From Guptibacillus hwajinpoensis (GTDB taxonomy: Bacteria; Bacillota; Bacilli; Bacillales; Bacillaceae_J): a stretch of DNA of 44,201 nt. A model generated the notes under the pieces. It was not told the DNA's origin and did no database searches. It saw only the letters and a list, made by a program, of their open reading frames with translations. Each line of letters starts with the position of its first letter. Within the stretch, counting starts at the first letter, position 1. Of the stretch, positions 25,139-34,380 are shown in pieces. Where the stretch lies: the NCBI GenBank assembly GCA_016841285.1, contig JAENZK010000003.1, positions 1 through 44,201 of the forward strand, read 5' to 3'. Both the position numbers and the translations under genes were made by a program.

Positions 25139-26026
25139 ATGAGTCGTCTTAAGTTGTGGACAAAGGATTTTATCCTAATTTCCATCGTCAATTTTTCATA
25201 TCTTCAGTCTTTTATTTATTTATTGTGATTATTAGCGTTTATGCAGTAGATAAATTTTACGCTTTCATAAGCCAAGCTGGTCTTGTTGCTGGTATTTTTA
25301 TTATTGAATCTTTAATTGGACGTATCATCATCGGCAGGAGTATTGATTATTGTTCAAGGATTTATTTGTTTATCGATTGCATCTTTTATAAATGTTCCCA
25401 TATTGGAAATCACCGTAGAAAAATTTAGTAAAAAGGGATTAAAGCTTTCAAATTTCATTGAATCAAAGGCTGCTCCGATTTCTGTGGTAATTCTATTATT
25501 AGGCTTCTGTTACTCTGGTATCTTTACATTCATTAATTTATATGCACTTGAAAATAATTTGGTGAATACAGCGAGTTTCTTTTTCCTTGTGTATTCAATA
25601 GCTATATTAATCTCACGATCTTTCACAAGTCGACTGATGGATGTAAAAGGAGCAAACTATGTAATGTATCCAGGCTTTATTCTTTATACGCTTGGAATGT
25701 TATTTTTAAGCTCAGCTCATAATGGTTTCATACTATTAATATCAGGTTTCCTAATTGGCCTTGGATTTGGAAATTTGCAGTCATGTACTCACGCTATAGC
25801 TATTAAAGTTGTTAATCATTATCGTATTGGATTAGCTACGTCTACTTATTTTATATTTATAGAGATTGGGAGTGGTCTTGGTCCTTTTCTGCTTGGATTA
25901 TTAATTCCAATTATAAGTTATAGTAAGCTCTACGCATTCTTAAGTGTAATCGTCCTGCTATCCTCTGTCATATATTATTTATTGCATGGCAGGAAAGAAA
26001 GAGCAAGGATTAAAGCTACCGCTTAA
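25139..26026 (+). pseudogene. MFS transporter pseudogene (first of three tandem copies)
   Basis: A broken copy of the transporter encoded at 26097. The ATG at 25139 starts MSRLKLWTKDFILIS. A single A is missing in the run near 25190 (CAATTTTTC against CAAATTTTTC in the next copy), shifting the frame. After GRIIIGRSID a segment equal to about 299 bases of the next copy is absent, joined at a short ATTG repeat near 25345. The two changes sum to 300 bases, so the downstream half returns to the original frame and continues open to 26026 with full similarity. About 100 residues covering several membrane helices are lost, so no working transporter is expected. The intact C-terminal half is highly similar to copy 2. 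Confidence 0.88.
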
Positions 26027-26046
26027 TAATAATAAATGATCAGCAT

Positions 26047-26085
26047 CAGCCTCGTGATATTTTAAAAGCAATTCTGGGAGTGAAA
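26047..26085 (+). pseudogene. 39-base remnant of a fadF-like gene
   Basis: These 39 bases encode QPRDILKAILGVK, which matches QPRDILTAIPGVK of the fadF gene (24700-24738). The match is 30 of 39 bases and 11 of 13 residues by my count. The differences are mostly third positions, so it derives from a diverged fadF-like relative rather than a recent copy of the upstream gene. It lies between the MFS pseudogene and the second MFS gene, marking an old rearrangement junction. Confidence 0.6.
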
Positions 26086-26096
26086 GGATAACAAAA

Positions 26097-27287
26097 ATGA
26101 GCCATCCTAAGTTGTGGACAAAGGATTTTATTATTATTTCCTGCGTCAAATTTTTCATATCATTAGTCTTTTATTTATTAATTGTAATTATGAGTGTTTA
26201 TGCAGTAGATGAATATCAAGCTTCCTTAAGCCAAGCTGGTCTTGTTGCTGGGATTTTCATTCTTGGAACTTTAGCTGGACGTATCATCATCAGTAGGTAT
26301 ATTGATTTAATCGGACGAAGAAAAACGTTGTTCATCGGATTAATTTCCAATTTATTTACAACAGCATTGTACTTAATTCAATATGATATTAATTTTCTCC
26401 TTGTCAATCGTTTCTTACATGGTTTTACATATGGGATTTCTAGCTCAGCAGCATCTATTATAGCAGCCCAAATTATCCCAGAAACGCGAAAAGGAGAAGG
26501 GATTGCCTATTTCAGTTTGAGTACAATACTTTCTGCAGCAATAGGTCCATTCATTGGAACCTTTATGAGTCAAAAAACAAGTTTTGAAATGATTTTTGGT
26601 CTCTGTATTGTTCAAGGTATTATTTGTTTATTAATTGCCTTGTTTGTATATGTTCCATCATTGGAAATACCCAAAGACAAATCTATTATAAAAGGTTTTA
26701 AACTATCCGATTTCATTGATTCTAATGCTGTTCCGATTTCTGTAGTAACACTAATATTAGGCTTCTGTTACTCTAGTATCTTTACGTTTATTAATTTATA
26801 TGCACTTGAAAATAATTTGGTGAATTCAGCGAGTTTCTTTTTTCTAATTTATTCAATAGCCATACTAATCTCACGACCCTTCACTGGTCCATTGATGGAT
26901 GTAAAAGGAGCAAACTACGTAATGTATCCAGGTTTTATTCTCTTTATGCTTGGAATGGTATTATTAAGCTCAGTTCACAATGGTTACATGTTATTAATAT
27001 CAAGTTTCCTAATTGGTCTTGGATTTGGAAACCTACAGTCATGTAGTCAAGCTTTAACTATTAAAGTTGTTCCTCAACAACGTGTTGGTTTAGCAACGTC
27101 TACTTATTTTATATTTTTAGAATTTGGGACTGGATCTAGCCCTTTTCTGCTTGGATTGTTAATTCCATTTATAAGTTATAGTGAGCTATACGCAATTATT
27201 AGTGTAGTTGTCCTACTATGTTTTGTCATATATTACTTCGTTCATGGCAGGAAAGAGGGGTCTAGGTTAAAAGCTACAGCTAAATAG
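26097..27287 (+). CDS. MFS transporter (tandem copy 2)
   Basis: A 396-residue major facilitator superfamily protein with about 12 membrane helices. The family loop between helices 2 and 3 reads GRIIISRYIDLIGRRKTLFI, and PETRKGEGIAYFSLST marks the segment after helix 4. A cytoplasmic linker (KDKSIIKGFKLSDFID) divides the halves. It resembles the drug/metabolite efflux branch of MFS rather than a sugar porter, but the substrate is unknown. The ribosome site AAAGGATAAC is modest. The neighbouring MFS genes share its N-terminal sequence (copy 3 begins MSHSRLWTKAF), showing local amplification. Beside a catabolic operon it could export an acid or intermediate, or be unrelated. Confidence 0.9.
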   Translation: MSHPKLWTKDFIIISCVKFFISLVFYLLIVIMSVYAVDEYQASLSQAGLVAGIFILGTLAGRIIISRYIDLIGRRKTLFIGLISNLFTTALYLIQYDINFLLVNRFLHGFTYGISSSAASIIAAQIIPETRKGEGIAYFSLSTILSAAIGPFIGTFMSQKTSFEMIFGLCIVQGIICLLIALFVYVPSLEIPKDKSIIKGFKLSDFIDSNAVPISVVTLILGFCYSSIFTFINLYALENNLVNSASFFFLIYSIAILISRPFTGPLMDVKGANYVMYPGFILFMLGMVLLSSVHNGYMLLISSFLIGLGFGNLQSCSQALTIKVVPQQRVGLATSTYFIFLEFGTGSSPFLLGLLIPFISYSELYAIISVVVLLCFVIYYFVHGRKEGSRLKATAK

Positions 27288-27350
27288 GTATTAAGCATAA
27301 TAAACACTTTTTAATATAAAATGAACTAGTAAGAAGAGAGGATAATGATA

Positions 27351-28547
27351 ATGAGCCATTCTAGGTTGTGGACAAAGGCTTTTATAATTTCTTGTAGTCT
27401 TAATTTTTTAATAACATTTGTTATGTATTTATATTTTGTGGTTATAAGCCTATATGCAGTTGAAAAATTAAATGCTACCATAAGCCAAGCCGGGCTTGCT
27501 TCTGGGATATTAATTATTGGTGCATTATTGGGGCGCTTTTTTATTGGTAGATGGATAGATACAATCGAACGCAAAAATACCCTGTTGATTGGATTAATTC
27601 TTAATACTTTAGCATTGGCTTTTTACTTAATTCAATATAATACTCTCTTTCTGCTTATTATACGTTTTTTAAATGGTATTGTATTTGGTATTGCTAGTAC
27701 AGTAGTAGCCACAATTGCGGCTGAAGTCATCCCGGAAACAAGAAAGGGGGAAGGCATCGGCTTTTTTAGTATGAGCACCATCATTTCCACAGCATTAGGG
27801 CCATTCATTGGCTTTTATATGATTCAAAATTCAAGCTATGAAATGATTTTTAGTCTCTGTCTTACTTTAGGATTTATAAGTGTATTAATAGCCCTCTTTG
27901 TAAATGGTTCAATGTTGGAAGTAAATAAAGAGAAATCTGATGAGGATGGATTTAAACTTTCAAATTATATTGAATTGGATGTAGTACCAATTGCAATTAT
28001 TGTACTGATTATTGGCTTTTGTTTCTCCAGTGTTCTTACATTTATTAACTTCTACGCAATTGAAAAAAACTTTGTTCAGTCTGCTAGTTTCTTTTTTGTA
28101 ATATATTCAATAGCTATTTTAATTTCTCGCCCCTTTACTGGTCGCTTAATGGATTTAAAAGGCGCTAACTTTATTATGTATCCAGGCTTTATTTTATTTA
28201 CAGTAGGTTTATTGCTTTTAAGCGCAGCTCATAATGGTTTCACACTATTATTATCGAGTTTTTTTATAGGACTCGGTTTTGGTAATTTACAGTCATGTAC
28301 TCAGGCCATTGCAATTAAGATAGTCGCTCCGCATCGTGTTGGATTGGCAACATCAACTTTTTTTGTATTTCTAGATATTGGACTTGGATTTAGCCCTTAT
28401 CTGCTAGGATATATTATCCCTTTCCTTAGCTATAGTAAGCTATATATGTTGATTGGTTTTATTGTTTTAATATCATCTGCCTTATACTTCATATTGCATG
28501 GAAAGAAAGAAGCAGCAAGGGAGAAAGCTACATCATTGCATTTATAA
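27351..28547 (+). CDS. MFS transporter (tandem copy 3)
   Basis: A 398-residue transporter paralogous to the gene at 26097 but more diverged than copy 1. It keeps GRFFIGRWIDTIERKNTLLI and PETRKGEGIGFFSMSTIIST, and a similar 12-helix profile. ATG 27351 is chosen over ATG 27345 because it gives MSHSRLWTKAF, matching the paralogues' starts, and has better spacing from AGAGAGGA. The copies are separated by only about 60-70 bases with no clear terminator, so they may be cotranscribed. Substrate unknown. Confidence 0.9.
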   Translation: MSHSRLWTKAFIISCSLNFLITFVMYLYFVVISLYAVEKLNATISQAGLASGILIIGALLGRFFIGRWIDTIERKNTLLIGLILNTLALAFYLIQYNTLFLLIIRFLNGIVFGIASTVVATIAAEVIPETRKGEGIGFFSMSTIISTALGPFIGFYMIQNSSYEMIFSLCLTLGFISVLIALFVNGSMLEVNKEKSDEDGFKLSNYIELDVVPIAIIVLIIGFCFSSVLTFINFYAIEKNFVQSASFFFVIYSIAILISRPFTGRLMDLKGANFIMYPGFILFTVGLLLLSAAHNGFTLLLSSFFIGLGFGNLQSCTQAIAIKIVAPHRVGLATSTFFVFLDIGLGFSPYLLGYIIPFLSYSKLYMLIGFIVLISSALYFILHGKKEAAREKATSLHL

Positions 28548-28739
28548 TTGTTAATAATCTTTAATGAATTGAGCTATTTGTTATTGTATCCGTGTTTTTT
28601 GCTTCGTGGCAAACAGTTTTAATATCATGCTTAAAATTATTTATATTTTTTTAAATTTATCTTGTGTCTATAACAGAACTATTGTATTCTGAATAGAAAT
28701 TAGAATATTTTGAATGGTCTGATAAAAGGAACGGAAATG

Positions 28740-28950
28740 AATCTTCATCTTAAGAAAGCCCGTGGTTGTTGTAAACGGGTGTTGAAATCATTTCTTCTCA
28801 CCTTGGAGACTTTCCTCTGAACTTGTAGTAGGAGGAACGATTTACATCGTTATTTTGTTAAGTAAACGTTTACTTATTAAGGATGTTGTCGTGAGTCAGC
28901 AGCGAAAGAGGGTGGTACCGCAAAGCAATTTGTCCCTCTATTTTAAGTGA
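28740..28950 (+). promoter_or_regulatory. T-box leader, leucine specificity (CUC specifier)
   Basis: The T-box sequence AGGGTGGTACCGC is at 28909-28921, followed by the complementary TCCCTC for the antiterminator. Stem I contains the hairpin CCCGTggttgttgtaAACGGG near 28759-28779 and the usual CCTTGGAG (28801-28808). The triplet before the conserved A is CTC (28797-28799), a leucine codon, fitting the downstream leuA. A 16-bp perfect palindrome AAGTAAACGTTTACTT (28860-28875) lies in the stem III region and also resembles a CcpA cre site. I could not build a strong terminator stem, so whether control is transcriptional or translational is open. The roughly 190 bases before the leader, after MFS copy 3, hold no gene. 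Confidence 0.85.
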
Positions 28951-28988
28951 AGGTTTTTTATATTTCAAAAAACAAGGAGGTACTATTA

Positions 28989-30530
28989 ATGGGGAAAAGA
29001 GTGTATTTTTTTGATACTACACTAAGGGATGGTGAACAAACACCAGGTGTTAGTTTAAATCAACTAGAGAAGGTTGAAATTGCATTGCGTTTAGAAGCTT
29101 TAGGAATTGATGTTATTGAAGCAGGTTTTGCTGCTGCATCACCTGGAGATGCAGCTTGTATCAGAGCTGTTGCTCAAGCCGTTTCAAAACCATTGGTAGT
29201 AGGTCTTGCCAGAGCAAATAAAGAAGATATTGATGCCGTTGTTCAATCCTTGGGAGATTTAGATAACACAGGTATACACATTTTCCTTGCAACTTCACCA
29301 ATACACCGACAGAAAAAATTAGGCATGACGAAACAAGAAGTAATCGATAGCTCAACAGAATGTGTTGCCTATGCTTCACAATTTTTTAAACATATCCAAT
29401 TTTCGTGTGAAGACTCAACACGTAGCGAATTAGACTTCCTATGTGAAGTGTCAGAAAGTGTAATTAAAGCAGGAGCGACAGTTTTAAATTTCCCGGACAC
29501 AGTTGGCTATACAACTCCTGAAGAATATACAAAACAATTTGAATATATTATCAAAAATACCAAAGGGATTGAGAATATACGTTTAAGCTGTCATTGCCAT
29601 AATGATTTGGGGTTAGCTGTAAGTAATAGTATTGCAGCATTAATGGCAGGAGCAACACAAGTAGAAGGTTGTATAACTGGGATTGGAGAAAGAGCTGGTA
29701 ATGTTGCATTAGAAGAAATTGCAGCACTTTTGGAAACAAGAAAAGACTATTACCAAAAAGAAACTGGAATTAATCTAAAAGAGATTGCTAAGACGAGTAA
29801 ATTAGTAAGTCGTATTACAGGAATAGCCATTCCACCCAATAAAGCTGTTATCGGAGCGAATGCATTTGCACATGCTTCAGGTATCCACCAGGATGGTGTT
29901 ATTAAAGACAAATCCACGTATGAAATTATGAAACCTGAAAGCGTTGGTTTTACAGATTCAAAACTCGTTTTGGGTAAACTTTCAGGCCGAAATGCCCTAA
30001 AAAAGAGATTTGATGTATTAGGTTATACTGTGGCTGATGAAAATTTAAAGCAAATATTTGAGAAATATAAGGAACTTGCGGATCGAAAAAAAGAAATTTT
30101 TGAAGAAGACATTATTGCATTATTGGAAGCGGAAACTTCAAAAGATAAAAATACAAACTATATTTTTAAGGACTTAAGCATTCAAGTACTTAACAATAAA
30201 CAGTATAGGGCTTTTGTACATGTAATAAATGAGATGGATAATTCAATTGTTGAAGGTATAGGAGAAGGCAATGGGCCAATTGATGCAATTTATAAAGCCA
30301 TTGATAACTCGTTAAACAAGAATATAGAATTAACCGACTATAAGATAAATTCAATTTCAAAAGGAAAAGATTCCATTGGAGAAGTTTTTGTAAAAGTAAA
30401 AGAAACAAATAAAGCTTCCCAAGGAAGAGCCATAAATGTTGATATAATTATGGCAAGTGCAGAAGCTTATATTGATGCAATTAATCGTTTAATGAGAGTA
30501 ACTACAGATGTCAAAATGTTAATAGAATAG
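28989..30530 (+). CDS. leuA: 2-isopropylmalate synthase
   Basis: A 513-residue LeuA, which condenses 2-oxoisovalerate with acetyl-CoA in the first committed step of leucine synthesis. Seen: FFDTTLRDGEQTPGVSLN at the N terminus, CHCHNDLGLAVSNSIAALMA with the metal-binding HxH, and GERAGNVALEEI. The GANAFAHASGIHQDGVIK region is present. A C-terminal regulatory domain is also present. The start is ATG 28989, 8 bases after AAGGAGG; a GTG at 28947 lies inside the T-box leader. It stands alone without leuBCD, so it is either a second copy or a rearranged one. Regulation by uncharged leucyl-tRNA is implied by the leader. A hairpin terminator follows directly. Confidence 0.93.
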   Translation: MGKRVYFFDTTLRDGEQTPGVSLNQLEKVEIALRLEALGIDVIEAGFAAASPGDAACIRAVAQAVSKPLVVGLARANKEDIDAVVQSLGDLDNTGIHIFLATSPIHRQKKLGMTKQEVIDSSTECVAYASQFFKHIQFSCEDSTRSELDFLCEVSESVIKAGATVLNFPDTVGYTTPEEYTKQFEYIIKNTKGIENIRLSCHCHNDLGLAVSNSIAALMAGATQVEGCITGIGERAGNVALEEIAALLETRKDYYQKETGINLKEIAKTSKLVSRITGIAIPPNKAVIGANAFAHASGIHQDGVIKDKSTYEIMKPESVGFTDSKLVLGKLSGRNALKKRFDVLGYTVADENLKQIFEKYKELADRKKEIFEEDIIALLEAETSKDKNTNYIFKDLSIQVLNNKQYRAFVHVINEMDNSIVEGIGEGNGPIDAIYKAIDNSLNKNIELTDYKINSISKGKDSIGEVFVKVKETNKASQGRAINVDIIMASAEAYIDAINRLMRVTTDVKMLIE

Positions 30531-30539
30531 ATAGAAAGT

Positions 30540-30570
30540 AAAAAAGCATCCAGAAGTTGGATGCTTTTTT
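30540..30570 (+). terminator. Rho-independent terminator after leuA
   Basis: GCATCCA (30546-30552) pairs with TGGATGC (30558-30564), with AAAAAA before and TTTTTT after the stem. It separates leuA from the next transcription unit. Confidence 0.93.
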
Positions 30571-30600
30571 ATTAAAGATAAACAAGGTTATAAATATTAT

Positions 30601-30656
30601 GAAAAGTCAGAATAAAACATTGACTTCTAGAGAGTCATATACTAGAATTTTATATA
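30601..30656 (+). promoter_or_regulatory. Promoter/operator C of the pyruvate carboxylase gene
   Basis: TTGACT (30620-30625), a 17-base spacer and TAGAAT (30643-30648) run into TTTATATAAAG. GAAAAGTCA (30601-30609) is identical to the left arm at promoter A, at the same distance, with TGACTTCTA (30621-30629) as a 7-of-9 right arm. The base run between the arms is also similar at both sites. It lies about 55 bases before the pyc start. Confidence 0.7.
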
Positions 30657-30709
30657 AAGAATTTAATTTCATATATAAAAACTCTTGAGCGAGATATGGA
30701 GGTTTAATC

Positions 30710-33700
30710 ATGATTAGCAAGAAGATTAAAAAGGTACTAGTTGCTAACAGAGGAGAAATAGCGATTCGTATATTTCGGGCATGTACTGAATTACATATTC
30801 GTACGGTTGCCATTTATTCTAAGGAAGATACAGGTTCATTCCACCGTTACAAAGCAGATGAAGCTTATTTAATAGGTGAAGGTAAGAAGCCAATTGATGC
30901 TTATCTTGATATTGAAGGTATTATTGAAATTGCCAAGAAAAATCAAGTTGATGCCATTCATCCGGGATACGGTTTTTTATCTGAAAATATCTTATTTGCA
31001 AAACGCTGTGAAGAGGAAGGAATTATCTTCATTGGCCCAAAAAGTGAACACCTTGATATGTTCGGGGATAAAGTTAAAGCTAGAAAGCAGGCAATTGCTG
31101 CTGATATTCCTGTTATTCCTGGAAGTAACGGTCCTGTCTCAAATGTAGAGGATATTCAATCTTTTGCGAATCAATTTGGTTATCCGTTTATTATTAAAGC
31201 TTCGCTTGGTGGAGGAGGCAGAGGAATGCGGATTGTCAGGTCTGAAAGTGAATTAACCGAAGCCTATAATCGAGCGAAATCAGAAGCAAAATCTGCTTTT
31301 GGAAATGATGAAGTATATGTTGAGAAATACATTGAAAATCCAAAGCATATTGAAGTACAAATCATAGCAGACCAACATGGTAGTATCGTTCACTTGTATG
31401 ATCGGGATTGTTCGGTTCAACGTCGCTATCAAAAAGTTGTCGAAGTCGCACCAAGTGTTTCACTAAGTAAAGACCTACGTGAAAAAATTTGTGAATCAGC
31501 CGTTCAATTAATGAAAAATGTTAATTATATTAATGCTGGAACAGTAGAATTTCTTGTTACAAATAGTGGCGAATTTTATTTTATTGAAGTTAATCCACGT
31601 GTTCAAGTGGAGCATACGATTACGGAAATGGTAACTGGAATTGATATCGTTCAATCACAAATTTTGATAGCATCTGGTGAAGAACTACATGGATCTGCTA
31701 TCGGAATACCAGAGCAGGACAAAATTTCTTGTAATGGATATGCAATCCAATCGCGGGTAACAACTGAGGATCCTAGTAATAACTTTATGCCGAACACTGG
31801 TAGAATTAATGCTTATCGCTCCGGTGGCGGGTTTGGTGTCCGCTTAGATACGGGGAATGGATTTAATGGTGCTGTAATTACACCTTACTATGATTCCTTA
31901 CTTGTAAAACTATCAACATGGGCTTTAACCTATGAACAGGCAGCGGTGAAAATGCTCCGTAACCTAAGAGAGTTTCGTATTCGAGGAATTAAGACGAATA
32001 TTGCTTTTTTAGAAAATGTAGTCCAACATCCTAACTTTTTATCAGGTGAGTATAATACCTCATTTATTGAAACAACACCCGAATTATTTGTTTTTCCGAA
32101 ACGTAAAGACCGTGGTACGAAGATGTTAACATTTATTGGTGAAACAATAGTTAATGGCTATCCTGGGCTTGAAAACATGAAAAAGCCTGTTTTTGATAAA
32201 CCAGTCATTCCAAAATTTAAACATTCAGATCCGATACTGACTGGTACGAAACAAATCTTAGAGCAGGAAGGCCCGGAAGGTTTGGCAAAGTGGGTGAAGG
32301 GGCAAAATCGAGTTCTTCTAACTGATACAACATTCCGTGACGCACATCAATCATTACTTGCTACTAGGGTAAGGACTCATGATTTGAAACAAATCGCTGA
32401 ACCTACCGCGCGAATGTTACCGAATTTATTTTCGATGGAAATGTGGGGGGGAGCAACATATGATGTAGCTATGCGATTCTTACATGAAGATCCTTGGGAA
32501 AGATTACTCGTTCTTCGTGAAAAGATTCCTAATATACTGTTTCAAATGTTAATTCGCTCTTCCAATACGGTTGGCTATACGAACTATCCAGATAATCTCA
32601 TTAAAGAATTTGTGAAAAAATCAGCAGAAGCAGGTATTGATGTATTTAGAATATTTGATAGCTTAAACTGGGTTGAGGGTATGAGGTTAACAATCGATGC
32701 AGTGAGGGATTCAGGAAAAATAGCAGAAGCAGCCATGTGCTATACCGGAGATATTCTTGATTCATCTCGAAATAAATATGATTTAAATTATTATAAGAAT
32801 TTAGCAAAAGAGTTAGAACAATGTGGCACACACATTTTAGGAATTAAAGATATGGCCGGGTTATTAAAACCAGAGGCAGCTTATCAATTAGTATCAACAT
32901 TGAAAGAAACTGTAGATATTCCGATTCATCTTCATACCCATGATACGAGCGGCAATGGATTATTAATGTATTCAAGAGCGATTGAAGCTGGTGTTGATAT
33001 TGTTGATGTCGCAGTAAGTTCAATGGCTGGATTAACTTCGCAACCAAGTGCTAACAGTATATATTATGCTTTATCTGGCTTAGATCGACAACCGGATGTA
33101 AATGTCGAATCTCTTGAAAGGTTAAGTGAATACTGGGAAGCAACGAGAAAGTATTATAGTGGCTTTGAAAGTGGAATGAACGCTCCTCATAGTGAAATAT
33201 ACCAACATGAAATGCCGGGAGGACAATATAGTAATCTTCAACAGCAAGCGAAAGCGGTGGGCTTAAAAAACCGTTGGAATGATGTGAAGAAAATGTATCG
33301 CACCGTTAATGATATGTTCGGAGATGTTGTCAAGGTAACTCCGTCATCTAAGGTTGTAGGTGATATGGCGCTATATATGGTTCAAAACGACTTAACTGAA
33401 GAGGCTATTTATGAAAATGGAGATTTATTAGATTTCCCAGACTCTGTCGTTGAATTTTTCCAAGGACAACTGGGCCAACCTTATCAAGGATTTCCAAAGA
33501 AACTTCAGGAGATTATCTTAAAAGGTAGAGAAGCAATTACCTGTCGTCCTGGTGAATTAATGGAGGACGTAAATTTTGATCAGGTCAAAGAAATGCTATT
33601 TAACGATTTAGAACGACAAGTAACTGATTTTGATATCCTATCATATTGTATGTATCCAAAAGTTTTTAAAGAGTATGAGCGGTTTAAAGAATCGTTTGGT

Positions 33701-34156
33701 GACGTTTCAGTTTTGGATACGCCTACATTTTTCTATGGATTACGACTTGGTGAGGAAGTAGAAGTAGAAATTGAGCAAGGAAAGATATTAATTGTTAAGC
33801 TAATTTCTATTTCCAAACCATTAGCTGATGGTCTAAGAATTGTTTATTTTGAATTAAATGGTCAACCACGGGAAGTTATGATTAGAGACAAAAATGTCAA
33901 AACAAGTGTAGTAATTCGTCCGAAGGCTGAAAAAGAAAATCCAAATCAGATTGGTGCTTCCATGCCTGGTACTGTTATCAAGACTTTAGTTGTAAAAGGG
34001 GATAAAGTAAAAAAAGGTGAGCACTTAATGATCACTGAGGCAATGAAAATGGAAACAACTGTTCAGGCACCTTTTGACGGGGAAATTGTAGAAGTCTATG
34101 TGAAAAATGGGGAAGCGATACAAACTGGGGATCTATTAATCGAACTAAATTCATAA
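30710..34156 (+). CDS. pycA: Pyruvate carboxylase
   Basis: A full-length 1148-residue single-chain pyruvate carboxylase, making oxaloacetate from pyruvate and bicarbonate with ATP. Biotin carboxylase comes first (VLVANRGEIAIRIFRA, ATP loop GGGGRGMRIV, EVNPRVQVEHTITE). The carboxyltransferase domain follows (LLTDTTFRDAHQSLLATRVR, metal motif HLHTHDTSGNG). The biotinyl domain at the end has EAMKMET with biotin-accepting Lys1113. The ATG follows GGAGG. In most Bacillus genomes the housekeeping pycA lies beside cytochrome assembly genes; here it sits between leuA and sda, so it may be an extra copy. Sharing the promoter box of the catabolic operon suggests it supplies oxaloacetate when the pathway floods the cell with acetyl-CoA, an allosteric activator of many such enzymes. 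Confidence 0.96.
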   Translation: MISKKIKKVLVANRGEIAIRIFRACTELHIRTVAIYSKEDTGSFHRYKADEAYLIGEGKKPIDAYLDIEGIIEIAKKNQVDAIHPGYGFLSENILFAKRCEEEGIIFIGPKSEHLDMFGDKVKARKQAIAADIPVIPGSNGPVSNVEDIQSFANQFGYPFIIKASLGGGGRGMRIVRSESELTEAYNRAKSEAKSAFGNDEVYVEKYIENPKHIEVQIIADQHGSIVHLYDRDCSVQRRYQKVVEVAPSVSLSKDLREKICESAVQLMKNVNYINAGTVEFLVTNSGEFYFIEVNPRVQVEHTITEMVTGIDIVQSQILIASGEELHGSAIGIPEQDKISCNGYAIQSRVTTEDPSNNFMPNTGRINAYRSGGGFGVRLDTGNGFNGAVITPYYDSLLVKLSTWALTYEQAAVKMLRNLREFRIRGIKTNIAFLENVVQHPNFLSGEYNTSFIETTPELFVFPKRKDRGTKMLTFIGETIVNGYPGLENMKKPVFDKPVIPKFKHSDPILTGTKQILEQEGPEGLAKWVKGQNRVLLTDTTFRDAHQSLLATRVRTHDLKQIAEPTARMLPNLFSMEMWGGATYDVAMRFLHEDPWERLLVLREKIPNILFQMLIRSSNTVGYTNYPDNLIKEFVKKSAEAGIDVFRIFDSLNWVEGMRLTIDAVRDSGKIAEAAMCYTGDILDSSRNKYDLNYYKNLAKELEQCGTHILGIKDMAGLLKPEAAYQLVSTLKETVDIPIHLHTHDTSGNGLLMYSRAIEAGVDIVDVAVSSMAGLTSQPSANSIYYALSGLDRQPDVNVESLERLSEYWEATRKYYSGFESGMNAPHSEIYQHEMPGGQYSNLQQQAKAVGLKNRWNDVKKMYRTVNDMFGDVVKVTPSSKVVGDMALYMVQNDLTEEAIYENGDLLDFPDSVVEFFQGQLGQPYQGFPKKLQEIILKGREAITCRPGELMEDVNFDQVKEMLFNDLERQVTDFDILSYCMYPKVFKEYERFKESFGDVSVLDTPTFFYGLRLGEEVEVEIEQGKILIVKLISISKPLADGLRIVYFELNGQPREVMIRDKNVKTSVVIRPKAEKENPNQIGASMPGTVIKTLVVKGDKVKKGEHLMITEAMKMETTVQAPFDGEIVEVYVKNGEAIQTGDLLIELNS

Positions 34157-34190
34157 TGTGTAATAATCTAATATTTTTTGAGGTGTAAGA

Positions 34191-34328
34191 ATGCATAAAT
34201 TAAATAATGAAAGCTTAATGAATATTTATGAGGATGCTATTAGATTGAATCTAGAACGAGCATTTATTTTGCTAATTGAAAAAGAATTGAGTAGGAGAGG
34301 ATTATTAGTGGGTACATCAAATGTTTAA
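34191..34328 (+). CDS. sda: Sda-like sporulation histidine kinase inhibitor
   Basis: A 45-residue protein, too short for most gene finders. It reads MHKLNNESLMNIYEDAIRL followed by NLERAFILLIEKELSRRG. This matches the helical hairpin of Bacillus subtilis Sda (46 residues), which blocks sporulation kinases such as KinA when DNA replication is disturbed. The conserved LxxExLxxxYxxAxxxNLxxxFIxLIExExxRR pattern is followed. The ribosome site GAGGTG precedes the ATG by 6 bases. It lies 35 bases after pycA with no terminator between them, so it may be cotranscribed. Classical sda sits elsewhere and is DnaA-regulated; I saw no DnaA box cluster here, so this could be a second, differently controlled copy. 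Confidence 0.8.
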   Translation: MHKLNNESLMNIYEDAIRLNLERAFILLIEKELSRRGLLVGTSNV

Positions 34329-34380
34329 ACAACATGTTATTTGATAGAGATATATTTTAAATAAATGGGAGTGCAAATTA

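Noticed and set aside
25156-25428. Separate 90-residue membrane protein in the broken MFS region
   Set aside because: It is just the shifted frame of the MFS pseudogene; its last part is out-of-frame sequence after the deletion.
28947-28988. GTG at 28947 as the leuA start
   Set aside because: It lies within the T-box leader and would be translated through the leuA ribosome site; ATG 28989 fits LeuA families.
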